DNA of 64,000 bases, from contig NZ_BOPG01000043.1 of NCBI RefSeq assembly GCF_016863635.1, forward strand, positions 1-64,000. Reading direction: 5' to 3'. The DNA is from Virgisporangium aurantiacum. Its GTDB lineage: Bacteria > Actinomycetota > Actinomycetes > Mycobacteriales > Micromonosporaceae. Positions 54,687 through 63,694 of this stretch are shown one piece after another (positions within the stretch are counted from its first letter, which is position 1; each line of letters starts with the position of its first letter). A program made the position numbers and the translations under genes. The notes beneath the pieces are model-generated. The model made no database searches. It had not been told where the DNA came from and saw only the letters and a list, made by a program, of their open reading frames with translations.

Positions 54687-55244
54687 ATGCAGGAAAGCTC
54701 ACTCATCGCGCTCGCCGTTCCGCCGACCCTCGCCGTGGTCCGGGCGATCCCCGCCGACCGGCTCGACGCGCCAACGCCGTGCGGCGACTGGACCGTCCAG
54801 GATCTCGTCGACCACCAGCTGCAGTGGGGTCCGGCGCTGGTCGCGGCGGCGCGCAAGGAACTGCTGACGCCGGATCCGGTCTCGAAAGGCGCGCCGGTCG
54901 ACCTCGAACGGCATTTCGCGGCGCTCACCGCGGCCTGGAGCGAGCCCGCCGCCTGGACCGGCGTCACCCGGCTCGGCGGCCCGATGGAACTGCCCGCGGC
55001 GATGATCGGCGGCATGGTGCTCGGCGAGGTGGTGGTGCACGGCTGGGACCTCGCCGTGGCCACCGGCCAGCGTCCGGAGTGGCCGGCCGAGGTGCTGGAG
55101 TGCACCCACGAGGAGGTCGCGAAGACCGCTGAACAGGGCCGGGCGATGCACGTCTACGGCCCGGCCGTGGCGGTGCCGGACGACGCGCCGCTTCTCGACC
55201 GCATCCTCGGGTTGACCGGCCGCGACCCGAAATGGCGCCCTTGA
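54687..55244 (+). CDS. TIGR03086-type metal-binding protein (DinB/MDMPI fold)
   Basis: The four-helix-bundle family related to mycothiol-dependent maleylpyruvate isomerase is recognised from PTPCGDWTVQDLVDHQLQW, with a conserved metal-ligand His, and MVLGEVVVHGWDLAVATG with a second. Members are common in mycothiol-using actinobacteria and mostly lack an assigned reaction. ATG at 54687 begins 30 bases after the AraC gene. Confidence 0.82.
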   Translation: MQESSLIALAVPPTLAVVRAIPADRLDAPTPCGDWTVQDLVDHQLQWGPALVAAARKELLTPDPVSKGAPVDLERHFAALTAAWSEPAAWTGVTRLGGPMELPAAMIGGMVLGEVVVHGWDLAVATGQRPEWPAEVLECTHEEVAKTAEQGRAMHVYGPAVAVPDDAPLLDRILGLTGRDPKWRP

Positions 55245-55280
55245 GAAAGGTGCCCGATAAGGGCGTGAGAAGGTGACACC

Positions 55281-55940
55281 ATGCCTTCGCCCCGTCGATC
55301 GGTCATCGTCGCTGTGCTCGTTCTCCTGGCCGGGCTCGGATTCGCCGGCTGCGGGCGGGCCCAGCCGGGGGTCGCCTTCTACATCGGCGACACCCGCTAC
55401 ACCGAGAAGCAGCTCGACGAGATGGTCGACGAGATCGTGGCGGCGGTGCCGGGCGTCGACGCCGCCGACCTCCGCGCCAGCGCGGTCAACGCGCTGGTGC
55501 TCCGCGACCTGGGCCGGCGGGTCGCCGAGGAGAAGTCGGTCACCGTGCCCGCGGCCGACTACGCCAGAACCGCGCAGCAGTTGCGCATGCCCGAGAACGC
55601 CGAGCTGACCCGCGTCACCGCCGAGTACACGGCGGTCGCCGGCGCGCTGGTCGAGACCACCGGCCCGGTGCAGGTGACCGACAAGGACATCAAGGGCATC
55701 TACGACGTGCTGCTGGAGGCCGCGGGCGACCAGCAACTGAAGCCGTACGACGAGGTGGCGAACATCCTGCGGTCGGACCCGGTCCTGCCGAAGGTGCTCG
55801 GGGTGCGCGACCTCCTCGTCGTGCACGCCGACAAGGTGGGCGTGGAGGTCAACCCCCGGTACCTCCCGCTGACGGTGGCGCTCGGCGAGGTGCCGGTGCC
55901 GCTCACCGACGGGATCGGCACCGTCGTCGACGAGTCCTGA
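55281..55940 (+). CDS. SurA-like chaperone lipoprotein
   Basis: The lipoprotein signal ends in LGFAGC (Cys24). The mature part starts with FYIGDTRYTEKQLDEMVDEI, the N-terminal SurA/PrsA-type substrate-binding helices, and no parvulin peptidyl-prolyl isomerase domain follows. Such proteins sit beside mfd and mazG in several actinobacteria. It would act outside the membrane in folding of exported proteins. The stop is directly followed by the mazG start. Confidence 0.8.
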   Translation: MPSPRRSVIVAVLVLLAGLGFAGCGRAQPGVAFYIGDTRYTEKQLDEMVDEIVAAVPGVDAADLRASAVNALVLRDLGRRVAEEKSVTVPAADYARTAQQLRMPENAELTRVTAEYTAVAGALVETTGPVQVTDKDIKGIYDVLLEAAGDQQLKPYDEVANILRSDPVLPKVLGVRDLLVVHADKVGVEVNPRYLPLTVALGEVPVPLTDGIGTVVDES

Positions 55941-56939
55941 GTGGCGCGCGTCGTCCTGCTGGTCACGTCGCCGCGGCTGCCGGCGGGCCTGCTCACCGCC
56001 GAGGCGTGGGACCTGGTCCGGGCGTTCCCGGTCCGGGCCGCCGCCGAGGGCGCGCAGGTGGCGGCGCTGCGCCACGCGGGGGTACCGGTGACGGTCGAAG
56101 CGCCGGATCCGCAGGTGCTGCTCGATGACGCCGACGCCCACGGCACAGTCGTGTGGCTGGCCGGCCCGACCGGCGACGAGGAGTTCGCGCGGTCGCTGGG
56201 GCTGCGGATCGCCCGCGAACCCGGCCGGGCCGAACTCGAGCTGATGTACGGGTCCTGGGATCCACCCGGTGCCCGCCTCCTCGACGCGGTCCAGGTGATG
56301 GCCCGCCTGGTCGCGCCCGACGGCGACCCGTGGAAGCGCTCGCAGACCCATCGCAGCCTCGCGCCGTACCTGCTGGAGGAGGCGTACGAGGCGTACGACG
56401 CGATCCTCACCGACGACCATGACGCGCTGCGCGAGGAGCTGGGCGACGTCCTGCTGCAGGTGGTGCTGCACGCCGGCCTGGCCGAGAACAACGGCGAAGG
56501 CTGGACCGTCGACGACGTCGCCGGTGGCCTCGTCGACAAGCTGATCCGCCGCAATCCCCACGTGTTCGCCGGCGCGGTGGTCGACGGGCTCGACGACATC
56601 GTCGCCAACTGGGAGCGGATCAAGAAGGCGGAGAAGGCCCGCGACTCGGTGCTCGACGGCGTCGCGCCGCACCAGCCCGCGCTGTCGCTGGCGGCGAAGG
56701 TGCTTGGCCGCGTCGCCAAGGCGGGCTTCGAGGCGCCCGCGCTACCCGGCGATGCCGACCTCGGCGCCGCGCTGCTGCGGCAGGTCGCCGACGCCGTCCG
56801 CGCCGGGCTCGACCCGGAGGCCGCCCTGCGCGCCGCCGTCCTCGGTTACATGGACCGGATCCGGGCTGTCGAGCGTGGACCCGCGCAGGCCGAGGACGAG
56901 ACCGGCGGCGACGACGAGGACGCCGACGATCTGAACTAG
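55941..56939 (+). CDS. mazG: Nucleoside triphosphate pyrophosphohydrolase
   Basis: The MazG catalytic helices show LLEEAYEAYDAI and EELGDVLLQVVLHAGLAE, the metal-binding acidic residues of the all-alpha NTP-PPase family. It removes aberrant or excess NTPs. About 110 residues precede the domain and resemble a shrunken tetrapyrrole-methylase-type module. GTG at 55941 follows the SurA-like stop directly. The last 198 bases, encoding a charged tail (ending DDEDADDLN), overlap the convergent EamA gene, an unusual amount. Confidence 0.9.
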   Translation: MARVVLLVTSPRLPAGLLTAEAWDLVRAFPVRAAAEGAQVAALRHAGVPVTVEAPDPQVLLDDADAHGTVVWLAGPTGDEEFARSLGLRIAREPGRAELELMYGSWDPPGARLLDAVQVMARLVAPDGDPWKRSQTHRSLAPYLLEEAYEAYDAILTDDHDALREELGDVLLQVVLHAGLAENNGEGWTVDDVAGGLVDKLIRRNPHVFAGAVVDGLDDIVANWERIKKAEKARDSVLDGVAPHQPALSLAAKVLGRVAKAGFEAPALPGDADLGAALLRQVADAVRAGLDPEAALRAAVLGYMDRIRAVERGPAQAEDETGGDDEDADDLN

Positions 56940-57731
56940 CGCCGGCATCCGCTGGTCGATGAGCGCCGTCACCACCAACGAGACCGGTGGCAGCAGCCCG
57001 ACGAACAGGCCCGCCCGCTCCGGGCCGAGCCGGTTCAGGCCGCCGTACCAGGCCAGGAACGCGATGACGGTCAGCAGCCCGCCGAGGTACGCGTAACCGG
57101 CCGCCTCGGCCGCGGTCGGCACCCGCCACCGGGCCGGCTCGCCGGCCACCACCAGCGCCACGGCCAGCATCGGCACGGCGAGCAGGCACGAGTACATCGA
57201 CACCCGCAACGGTCCGAGGCGGGGCAGCAACGGCACGGCGAACAGCGAGAACAGCACCTCGCCGGCGAGCGTGCCGAGCGCGGCGGCCAGCCCGACCGGG
57301 TCGGCCGAGCCGCCGCCGTGCACCAGGGCGCCGCCGACGATCACCACAACGGCGGCGAGCAGCAGGAGGCCGCCGGGTCGCCGCCGCCGCAGCAGCGGAC
57401 CCAGGATGGCGAGCACCAGCGGGGTGCCGCCGACGACCGTGCCGACCACCGCCGGGTCGGCGTGCCGCAGCGCGGTGAGCAGCAGCACGTTGAACAGCAC
57501 CAGGCCGGTTGCGGCAAGGGCGACCAGGCGCACACCGTCACCCATCGACAGCCGCATCCGGGGCAGCCTGCGGATCCGGGCGATCGCGAGGAACGCGAGC
57601 GCCGCGAGCGCGTATCGACCGGCCTGGCCGGTGAGGTCGGGGAAGTCGAGAACCAGGCGCGAGACGGGCACCGAGGCGCCCAGGACGACCATGCCGAACG
57701 CGCACTGCAGAACTCCGGACCGGGTGAGCAT
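56742..57731 (-). CDS. EamA/DMT-family transporter
   Basis: Ten hydrophobic helices in two five-helix halves with the EamA pattern (LGASVPVSRLVLDFPDLTGQAGRYALAA, then the second-half GLFVGLLPPVSLVVTALIDQRMPALVQIVGVLVVAAG). Transported compound unknown. The family is usually about 290-300 residues, and here the final 60 residues, beyond the last helix, read as a Gly/Asp/Val-rich tail lying antisense to mazG. The ATG at 57731 is divergent from the DUF885 gene. Confidence 0.85.
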   Translation of the reverse strand: MLTRSGVLQCAFGMVVLGASVPVSRLVLDFPDLTGQAGRYALAALAFLAIARIRRLPRMRLSMGDGVRLVALAATGLVLFNVLLLTALRHADPAVVGTVVGGTPLVLAILGPLLRRRRPGGLLLLAAVVVIVGGALVHGGGSADPVGLAAALGTLAGEVLFSLFAVPLLPRLGPLRVSMYSCLLAVPMLAVALVVAGEPARWRVPTAAEAAGYAYLGGLLTVIAFLAWYGGLNRLGPERAGLFVGLLPPVSLVVTALIDQRMPALVQIVGVLVVAAGLVLGLRGSTLDSPDPVHVTEDGGAQGGLRVEPGADGVGDLPQQRGAEVGIAG

Positions 57732-57831
57732 GCGCCGACGCTACGACCGCTGCGGTCCATTCAAGAGGTCCAGAAACGCGCGAGGAATGTGGACCAATGG
57801 CGGGTAGGTCAACGCCGGGTAGGTTCTCTGC

Positions 57832-59451
57832 ATGCCGCAGCAGTTCCTCAACAGCGCCGAGCGCATCGTCGACGCGATGCTCGGTGAGAGCCCCGCCCTC
57901 GCGCAGACCGCGGGCGACCACACCTACGACGACTGCCTGCCCGACTGGTCGCCCGATGCGGTCGCGGCGCACGTGCGGATCCTGCGGGATGCCGCCGACG
58001 CGCTGTCGCAGGTCGACACCGACGTGCTGCCGCCGGCCGAGGCGGTGGACTGCACCGTGCTGCTGGCCCGCGTCGAGCGGACGCTGTTCGAGCTGACCGA
58101 GGTGCGCGAGCACGAGTGGAACCCGCTGTGCCACAACCCCGGATCGCTGCTGCACCACCTGATCGAGCGGCCGTTCGCCCCGGTGGCCGAGCGGTTGGAG
58201 CCGCTCGCCGGCCGGCTGGGCGCGATCCCCGACGCGCTGGCGACCGCCCGCGAGGTGCTGGTCGACTGCCCGCGCGTCCACCTGGAGACCGCGATCGACC
58301 AGTTCACCGGCGTCGCCGGCCTGGTGCGCGGCGAGGTCGACCGGATGCTGGGCGAGGCGCCGGCACTGCGCGACAGGGTGGCGCCGGCGCAGGAGGCGGC
58401 GATCGCCGCGCTCGGTGAGTTCACCGGCTGGTTGCGGTCCAAGCTCGACGCCGCCGTCGATGCCCGCGACCCGCGGCTCGGCCGCCGGGTCTGGGAGGCC
58501 CGGCTCTGGCACACGCTCGACACCGACCTCACCGCCACGCAGATCCGCGACGCCGCCGCCACCAACCTGGGCAGGGTGCTGGAGGAGATCCGGGAGACCG
58601 CGGCGGCGATCACCGGCGGCCGACCGAGCGACGGGACGGTCCGCGAGGCGCTCGCCCGCGCCGCCGCCGACCGGCCGACCAACGAGACGATCGTCGGCCT
58701 GGCCCGCGTGGCGCTCACGGAGGCGACCGCGTTCGTCGACCAGTTCGAGCTGATGTCCCTGGTCGACGACCCGTGCGAGATCCGGGAGATGCCGGAGTTC
58801 GCCCGCGGCGTGGCGATCGCCTACTGCGACCCGCCGGGGCTGCTGGAGACCGCCGACGTCCCCACCTACTACTGCATCTCGCCGACGCCGACGAGCTGGT
58901 CCGCCGAGCGGGTCGACTCGTTCTACCGCGAGTACAACAACCAGATGGTGCGCAACCTCACGGTCCACGAGGCGATGCCGGGCCACTTCCTGCAACTGGC
59001 GCACGCCCGCCGGGCCGGCGGGTCGAAGAAGATCCGGGCGGTGTCGCGGTCGGGGTCGTTCGTCGAGGGGTGGGCGACCTACGCCGAGGAGCTGATGGCC
59101 GAGCACGGCTACGGCGGGCGCGAGGTCAGGTTGCAGCAGCTGAAGATGCAGCTGCGCATGACGATCAACGCGATCATCGACCAGGCCGTGCACTGCGACG
59201 GGATGACGCGCGACGAGGCGCTCGCGCTGATGCGCGACAGCGGGTTCCAGGAGGAGGGCGAGGCGGTCGGCAAGTGGCGGCGGGTGCTGCTTACGTCGAC
59301 CCAGCTCTCGACGTACTTCGTGGGCTACACCGAGGTGGCGGCGATCGCCCGCGCCCGCCCGACCGGCACGGCCCTGCGCGCCTGGCACGACGCGATGCTC
59401 TCGCACGCGTCACCACCCCCGCGCCACCTGCGGACGCTCCTGGGGATCTAG
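57832..59451 (+). CDS. DUF885 family protein (putative metallopeptidase-like)
   Basis: The 539-residue soluble protein carries the DUF885 zinc motif NLTVHEAMPGHFLQLAHARR, a HExxxGH arrangement, plus FVEGWATYAEELMAEHGY and the C-terminal YFVGYTEVAAIAR. The family is predicted to be metallopeptidases, and few members have been tested. No signal peptide is seen. It ends 4 bases past the stop of the convergent lipoprotein gene. Confidence 0.85.
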   Translation: MPQQFLNSAERIVDAMLGESPALAQTAGDHTYDDCLPDWSPDAVAAHVRILRDAADALSQVDTDVLPPAEAVDCTVLLARVERTLFELTEVREHEWNPLCHNPGSLLHHLIERPFAPVAERLEPLAGRLGAIPDALATAREVLVDCPRVHLETAIDQFTGVAGLVRGEVDRMLGEAPALRDRVAPAQEAAIAALGEFTGWLRSKLDAAVDARDPRLGRRVWEARLWHTLDTDLTATQIRDAAATNLGRVLEEIRETAAAITGGRPSDGTVREALARAAADRPTNETIVGLARVALTEATAFVDQFELMSLVDDPCEIREMPEFARGVAIAYCDPPGLLETADVPTYYCISPTPTSWSAERVDSFYREYNNQMVRNLTVHEAMPGHFLQLAHARRAGGSKKIRAVSRSGSFVEGWATYAEELMAEHGYGGREVRLQQLKMQLRMTINAIIDQAVHCDGMTRDEALALMRDSGFQEEGEAVGKWRRVLLTSTQLSTYFVGYTEVAAIARARPTGTALRAWHDAMLSHASPPPRHLRTLLGI

Positions 59452-60146
59452 TCGGTGCGCTGGTCGTCGATCTCGGCGCCGGCGGGCAGGTCGAACGTCG
59501 CCGCCTCGGCCGTGGGGGCGTAGCTGGTCAGCTCGAACGAGTACAGCCGGCCGCCGACCGTGCCGGTGAAGCTGCCGAGCAGGCCGCTCGCGGTGACGCA
59601 CGTCGTGAACCCCGTCGGCCCGTGCACGCCCACGCACGTCGACGACTCGCCGGCGATGGTCTTCTGGTACCGCGTCACGGTGGCGCCGTCGACCATCGCG
59701 GTGCTCACCAGCCGCACGGCGGCGCTGGGCGCGACCAGCCCGGCCACGGCGTGGGTCGACGGGCTCGGCGTCGGGGTGGGCTGGCCCTCGCCGGACGTCG
59801 CGGCCAGCAGGTCGAGGGCGGGCTCGGTGCCCGGCGACGGCGGTGCCAGCAACGTGCACCGGTTGGCGTCGCATTTGGCCAGTTCCGTCTCGGTGAACAC
59901 GGCCTTGCCACCCGGGTGGACGTACGCGGCCCGGCGTGGCTCCTGTGCCTGCGCGATCAGCGCCTCGTCGCCGCCGTCGAGCCGGTACTCTGCGGTGAAG
60001 GTGAGGTCACCGGCCTTGTCGAGCCGGGTAGCGAGATCGTTGAGCAGTTCCGGTTCGTCGGCGGCGGCACGGCCGCACCCGACCGGCGCGAGTAGCGCCA
60101 CAGCCACGGTGAGTGCCGCGAAGAACCGTCCCCGCGCAGAATGCAT
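59448..60146 (-). CDS. Lipoprotein of unknown function
   Basis: The signal sequence ends in LLAPVGC (Cys24), so the protein is lipid-anchored. The 208-residue mature part starts with a helical DLATRLDKAGDLTFTAEYRL segment and continues as beta-rich sequence with a Pro/Ser/Thr linker and several Cys (KCDANRC and STCVGV...TTCV), which could form disulfides. The overall pattern resembles LppX/LprG-type or LolA-like lipoproteins, but only weakly. It is divergent from eno. Confidence 0.7.
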   Translation of the reverse strand: MHSARGRFFAALTVAVALLAPVGCGRAAADEPELLNDLATRLDKAGDLTFTAEYRLDGGDEALIAQAQEPRRAAYVHPGGKAVFTETELAKCDANRCTLLAPPSPGTEPALDLLAATSGEGQPTPTPSPSTHAVAGLVAPSAAVRLVSTAMVDGATVTRYQKTIAGESSTCVGVHGPTGFTTCVTASGLLGSFTGTVGGRLYSFELTSYAPTAEAATFDLPAGAEIDDQRTD

Positions 60147-60243
60147 GGCCTACACCTTGGACTGCGGGGGCTGTGCGTCGCAAATCCGCTCGGCGACTAG
60201 GCTGCTGGCCGGATCCAGGCACCAAACCTGAGGGGGAGCAGCC

Positions 60244-61527
60244 ATGGGCACCATCGAAGCCGTCGTCGCCCGGGAAATTCTCGATTCCCGCGGCAACCCG
60301 ACGGTCGAGGTCGAGATCGGTCTCGACGATGGCACCGTCGGGCGGGCCGCGGTGCCGTCGGGCGCGTCGACCGGCGCGTTCGAGGCGATCGAACTGCGTG
60401 ACGGCGACCCCAAGCGGTACCTGGGCAAGGGCGTTCAGAAGGCGGTCGAGAACGTCACCGAGACCATCGCCGAGGAACTGCTGGGCTTCGACGCGAGCGA
60501 CCAGCGGCTCATCGACCAGACGATGCTCGACCTCGACGGCACGCCCGACAAGTCGAACCTGGGCGCCAACGCGATCCTCGGCGTCTCGCTCGCCGTGGCC
60601 AAGGCCGCCGCCGACTCGGCGCTGCTGCCGCTGTACCGGTACGTGGGCGGCCCCAACGCGCACCTGCTGCCCGTGCCGATGATGAACATCGTCAACGGCG
60701 GCGCGCACGCCGACTCGAACGTCGACGTCCAGGAGTTCATGATCGCGCCGATCGGCGCCGCGACGTTCGCCGAGGCGCTGCGCTCCGGCGCCGAGGTCTA
60801 CCACGCGCTGAAGTCGGTGCTGAAGAAGAAGGGCCTGTCGACCGGCCTGGGCGACGAGGGCGGCTTCGCGCCGAACCTGGAGACCAACCGCGCGGCGCTC
60901 GACCTGATCGCCGAGGCCGTCTCCGCCGCCGGCTACACGCTGGGGACCGACATCGCGCTCGCGATGGACGTGGCGGCCACCGAGTTCTTCGCCGACGGCA
61001 CCTACACGTTCGAGGGCTCCGCCAAGAGCGCCGACGAGATGATCGCGTACTACACCGACCTGGTGAACAACTACCCGATCGTGTCGATCGAAGACCCGCT
61101 GGCCGAGGACGACTGGGCCGGCTGGGCCGCGCTCACCGCCGGGCTGGGCGACCGCATCCAGATCGTCGGCGACGACCTCTTCGTCACCAACCCGACCCGC
61201 ATCGCGCGCGGCATTGAGGAGTCGGCGGCGAACGCGGTGCTGGTCAAGGTCAACCAGATCGGTTCGCTCACCGAGACGCTCGACGCGGTCGACCTGGCCC
61301 ACCGGGCCGGCTTCCGCTGCATGATGAGCCACCGCTCGGGCGAGACCGAAGACGTCACGATCGCCGATCTCGCCGTCGCCACCGGCTGCGGCCAGATCAA
61401 GACCGGTGCGCCGGCCCGCTCGGACCGCGTCGCCAAGTACAACCAGCTGCTCCGGATCGAGGAACAGCTCGGCGACGCGGCGCGGTACGCGGGCCGGGCC
61501 GCTTTCCCCCGGTACCGTTCGTCCTGA
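60244..61527 (+). CDS. eno: Enolase
   Basis: The glycolytic enzyme converting 2-phosphoglycerate to PEP, which also feeds ppc at 44.5 kb. Signatures are GASTGAFEAIELRDGD, VPMMNIVNGGAHADSNVD, GLGDEGGFAPNL, VSIEDPLAEDDW and the catalytic-lysine/His region MSHRSGETEDVTIADLAV. The length of 427 residues is normal and GGGGGAG precedes the ATG. It heads the eno-FtsB/DivIC-DUF501 cluster. Confidence 0.96.
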   Translation: MGTIEAVVAREILDSRGNPTVEVEIGLDDGTVGRAAVPSGASTGAFEAIELRDGDPKRYLGKGVQKAVENVTETIAEELLGFDASDQRLIDQTMLDLDGTPDKSNLGANAILGVSLAVAKAAADSALLPLYRYVGGPNAHLLPVPMMNIVNGGAHADSNVDVQEFMIAPIGAATFAEALRSGAEVYHALKSVLKKKGLSTGLGDEGGFAPNLETNRAALDLIAEAVSAAGYTLGTDIALAMDVAATEFFADGTYTFEGSAKSADEMIAYYTDLVNNYPIVSIEDPLAEDDWAGWAALTAGLGDRIQIVGDDLFVTNPTRIARGIEESAANAVLVKVNQIGSLTETLDAVDLAHRAGFRCMMSHRSGETEDVTIADLAVATGCGQIKTGAPARSDRVAKYNQLLRIEEQLGDAARYAGRAAFPRYRSS

Positions 61528-61583
61528 GGTTCATGTTCCTCGTCGCCTCCCTCGGCGACAGATCTACCGTTTCAGGGGGTTTC

Positions 61584-62237
61584 ATGCCGGCCAGTCGCGG
61601 TGGAGCGGCACCGCCGCCCCGTCGTGGCGGGCAGGGCCGCGGCACCGGCGCCGCTTCGGGGCGCCGGGCCGCGAGGTTCGAACCGGGTCGCGCTTCCCGC
61701 GCGGAGCCGGGCCGCTCGGCGCGGCCGATCCGGATGGACGCGGGACGCACCGCGTCGTCGTCGGCGGCGCGTCCGGCGCAACGGGGACGCCCCACCGCGG
61801 CCAGCCGTCCCGCCGGCGTGCGCCGCCCCAACACGGGTACCGCCGCGACGCGCACCCGGGCACCGCAACCGCGCCGGTTCACCGGCCGGGCCGCCGTGCT
61901 CGGGATGGTGCTGGTCGGGCTGCTGCTGGCCTACGCGTACCCGGTGCGGGTGTACCTGGCCCAGCAGGCCGAGATCGCCGGGCTCGAACAGCAGCAGCGC
62001 GAGCAGCGGGAGCGGATCGCCGGCCTCGCCGACGAGCGGGCCAAGTGGGACGACCCGGAGTTCGTGAAGGCGAAGGCCAAGAAGGAACTGCAGTACGTGC
62101 TGCCGGGCGAGATCTCGATCGTCCCGCTGCCCGACGCGGTGGCCGCCGGCGCGAGCCCGTCGGCCCAGCCCGACCCGGCCGCGGCCGACCCCTGGTACAA
62201 GAAGCTCTGGTCGAGCGTTGAAGTGGCCAACGGGTGA
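61584..62237 (+). CDS. FtsB/DivIC-type septum formation initiator
   Basis: About 110 Arg/Ala/Pro/Gly-rich cytoplasmic residues precede one membrane helix (AVLGMVLVGLLLAYAYPVRVYL) and a short coiled coil (AEIAGLEQQQREQRERIAGLADERAKWDDPEFVKAKAKKEL), the bitopic layout of FtsB/DivIC. The DDPEFVKAKAKKELQYVLPGE stretch is typical of actinobacterial members. It acts in the divisome. ATG at 61584 follows CAGGGGG and is preferred over a start 17 codons upstream. Confidence 0.88.
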   Translation: MPASRGGAAPPPRRGGQGRGTGAASGRRAARFEPGRASRAEPGRSARPIRMDAGRTASSSAARPAQRGRPTAASRPAGVRRPNTGTAATRTRAPQPRRFTGRAAVLGMVLVGLLLAYAYPVRVYLAQQAEIAGLEQQQREQRERIAGLADERAKWDDPEFVKAKAKKELQYVLPGEISIVPLPDAVAAGASPSAQPDPAAADPWYKKLWSSVEVANG

Positions 62238-62746
62238 CTGCCGACCCCGGCGGTCCCACGCGGGATCCGGCGACCCCGGCCGACCTCGACGCCGTGGCGG
62301 CACAACTCGGCCGCACCCCACGCGGCACCCGGTTCGTCGCGCACCGCTGCCCGTGCGGGCGTCCCACCGTCGTCGAGACCACGCCGCGCCTCCCTGACGG
62401 CACCCCGTTCCCGACGCTCTACTACCTGACCTGTCCGCGTGCGGTGTCGGAGTGCAGCCGCCTGGAGTCGGGCGGGCTGATGAAGGACCAGAACGCCCGG
62501 CTGGCGGAGGACCCGTCGCTGGCCGCGCGGTACGCCGACGCGCACAAGGACTACCTGACCCGCCGCGAGGCCGCCGGTCACGTGCCCGAGATCGCGGGTG
62601 TTTCGGCCGGCGGCATGCCCACGCGCGTCAAGTGCCTGCACGTCCACCTGGGCCATCGCCTGGCCGTCGGCCCCGGGATCAACCCGATCGGCGACGAGAC
62701 CCTGGCCCTGATCGGCGAGTGGTGGTCAGAAGGCCCCTGCGTCTGA
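62234..62746 (+). CDS. DUF501 protein
   Basis: A 170-residue protein with the DUF501 pattern: VAHRCPCGRPTVVETTPRLPDGTPFPTLYYLTCP, ECSRLESGGLMKD, VSAGGMPTRVKCLHVHLGHRLA and GPCV at the end. Cys and His residues suggest a metal site. The family is conserved in Actinobacteria but its function is unknown. GTG at 62234 overlaps the FtsB/DivIC stop (GTGA). An exopolyphosphatase gene usually follows in related genomes, but here the next gene is on the opposite strand. Confidence 0.88.
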   Translation: MTADPGGPTRDPATPADLDAVAAQLGRTPRGTRFVAHRCPCGRPTVVETTPRLPDGTPFPTLYYLTCPRAVSECSRLESGGLMKDQNARLAEDPSLAARYADAHKDYLTRREAAGHVPEIAGVSAGGMPTRVKCLHVHLGHRLAVGPGINPIGDETLALIGEWWSEGPCV

Positions 62747-63652
62747 GTCGCCGGCCAGAGCCCGGATGTGGCCCTGGAGAGCGGCCTCGTCCGCCGCGGT
62801 GAGCGCGCCCATCGCGGCCGGGAACGCCTCGGCCAGGTCGATCATCACGTCGAGCGTGACCTCGTCGAGCAGGTCGGCGCCGGCGTCCGGGCCGACCTTG
62901 GACCGGGCGCTCGCCAGCCGTGGGCCGTTCACCATCGTCGCGGCTATCTCCCGTAGCTCGGCCGGGCTGAGGTGCAGCCACGGGTCCCATTTGCGGCTCG
63001 CGCTGAAGCGGTGCTCGTCGAACTCCGCGATCTTCAGCTTGCGGACCGGGCGGTCGGCCGGCGCCATCGGGGCGTCGGGACGCAGGACGACGCCCTCGGC
63101 GAGGTTGCCGTCGAGTTCGGGCAGGCCGAGCACGTGCGGCACCCGCGTCGGGAACCGGACCGGTACGGCGTCGATCGCGGTGCGGGTGCCGCGGGCCAGC
63201 AGCGGTACGACGTCGAGGCCGGCGTCGGCGGCGACCGCGGCCACCTCCGCGTACGGCAGGAACACGCCCGCGTCGCCGGGCTCGGCGTGACGGAGCACGT
63301 CGAACAGCGCGTACCGCACGGTGGGGGAGTACCAGACACCCGTCTGCACGGGCGCCATCCCGGGCGCGGCCGGCACGTCGGGATGCGGGTAGGCGCCGCC
63401 GTACAGCTCACCGAAGATCCGCACGGCCGCACCGCCCCGGCCCAATGCCGCCTCGGCGGCGAGCTGGAACCGGTCGCGGAGCAGTTGCCATCCGAAGAAC
63501 GCCTCGTCCGGGCGCAGCCACGCCTTCCGCTTGCCCACGTGCAGCGCGCCCCCGTCGTAGCCCAGCACGAGTTGACCGCCGTGGATCTTCTCGGTGGCCA
63601 CCCAGTCGCCGCCCACGGCGGCACCGCCGGTGGTGATCCTGGGATAGGTCAT
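62726..63652 (-). CDS. Rnl2-family RNA ligase-like protein
   Basis: The nucleotidyltransferase motifs can be read in order. Motif I is ATEKIHGGQL, with the adenylylated Lys22 in KIHG; GKRKAWLRPDEAFFG is next, as in T4 Rnl2. Motif III is VRIFGELYGG, motif IV is LAEGVVLRP and motif V is VRKLKIAEF. The enzyme would seal 3'-OH/5'-phosphate RNA ends using ATP. The C-terminal 90 residues are helical and not recognised. ATG at 63652 has GGAG 3 bases before it; an ATG at 63670 is the alternative. It overlaps the DUF501 gene by 21 bases. Confidence 0.8.
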   Translation of the reverse strand: MTYPRITTGGAAVGGDWVATEKIHGGQLVLGYDGGALHVGKRKAWLRPDEAFFGWQLLRDRFQLAAEAALGRGGAAVRIFGELYGGAYPHPDVPAAPGMAPVQTGVWYSPTVRYALFDVLRHAEPGDAGVFLPYAEVAAVAADAGLDVVPLLARGTRTAIDAVPVRFPTRVPHVLGLPELDGNLAEGVVLRPDAPMAPADRPVRKLKIAEFDEHRFSASRKWDPWLHLSPAELREIAATMVNGPRLASARSKVGPDAGADLLDEVTLDVMIDLAEAFPAAMGALTAADEAALQGHIRALAGDSDAGAF

Positions 63653-63694
63653 GTGCTCCACGCCCGCCATGGTGCGCGATCTACGCTAGGCGGC

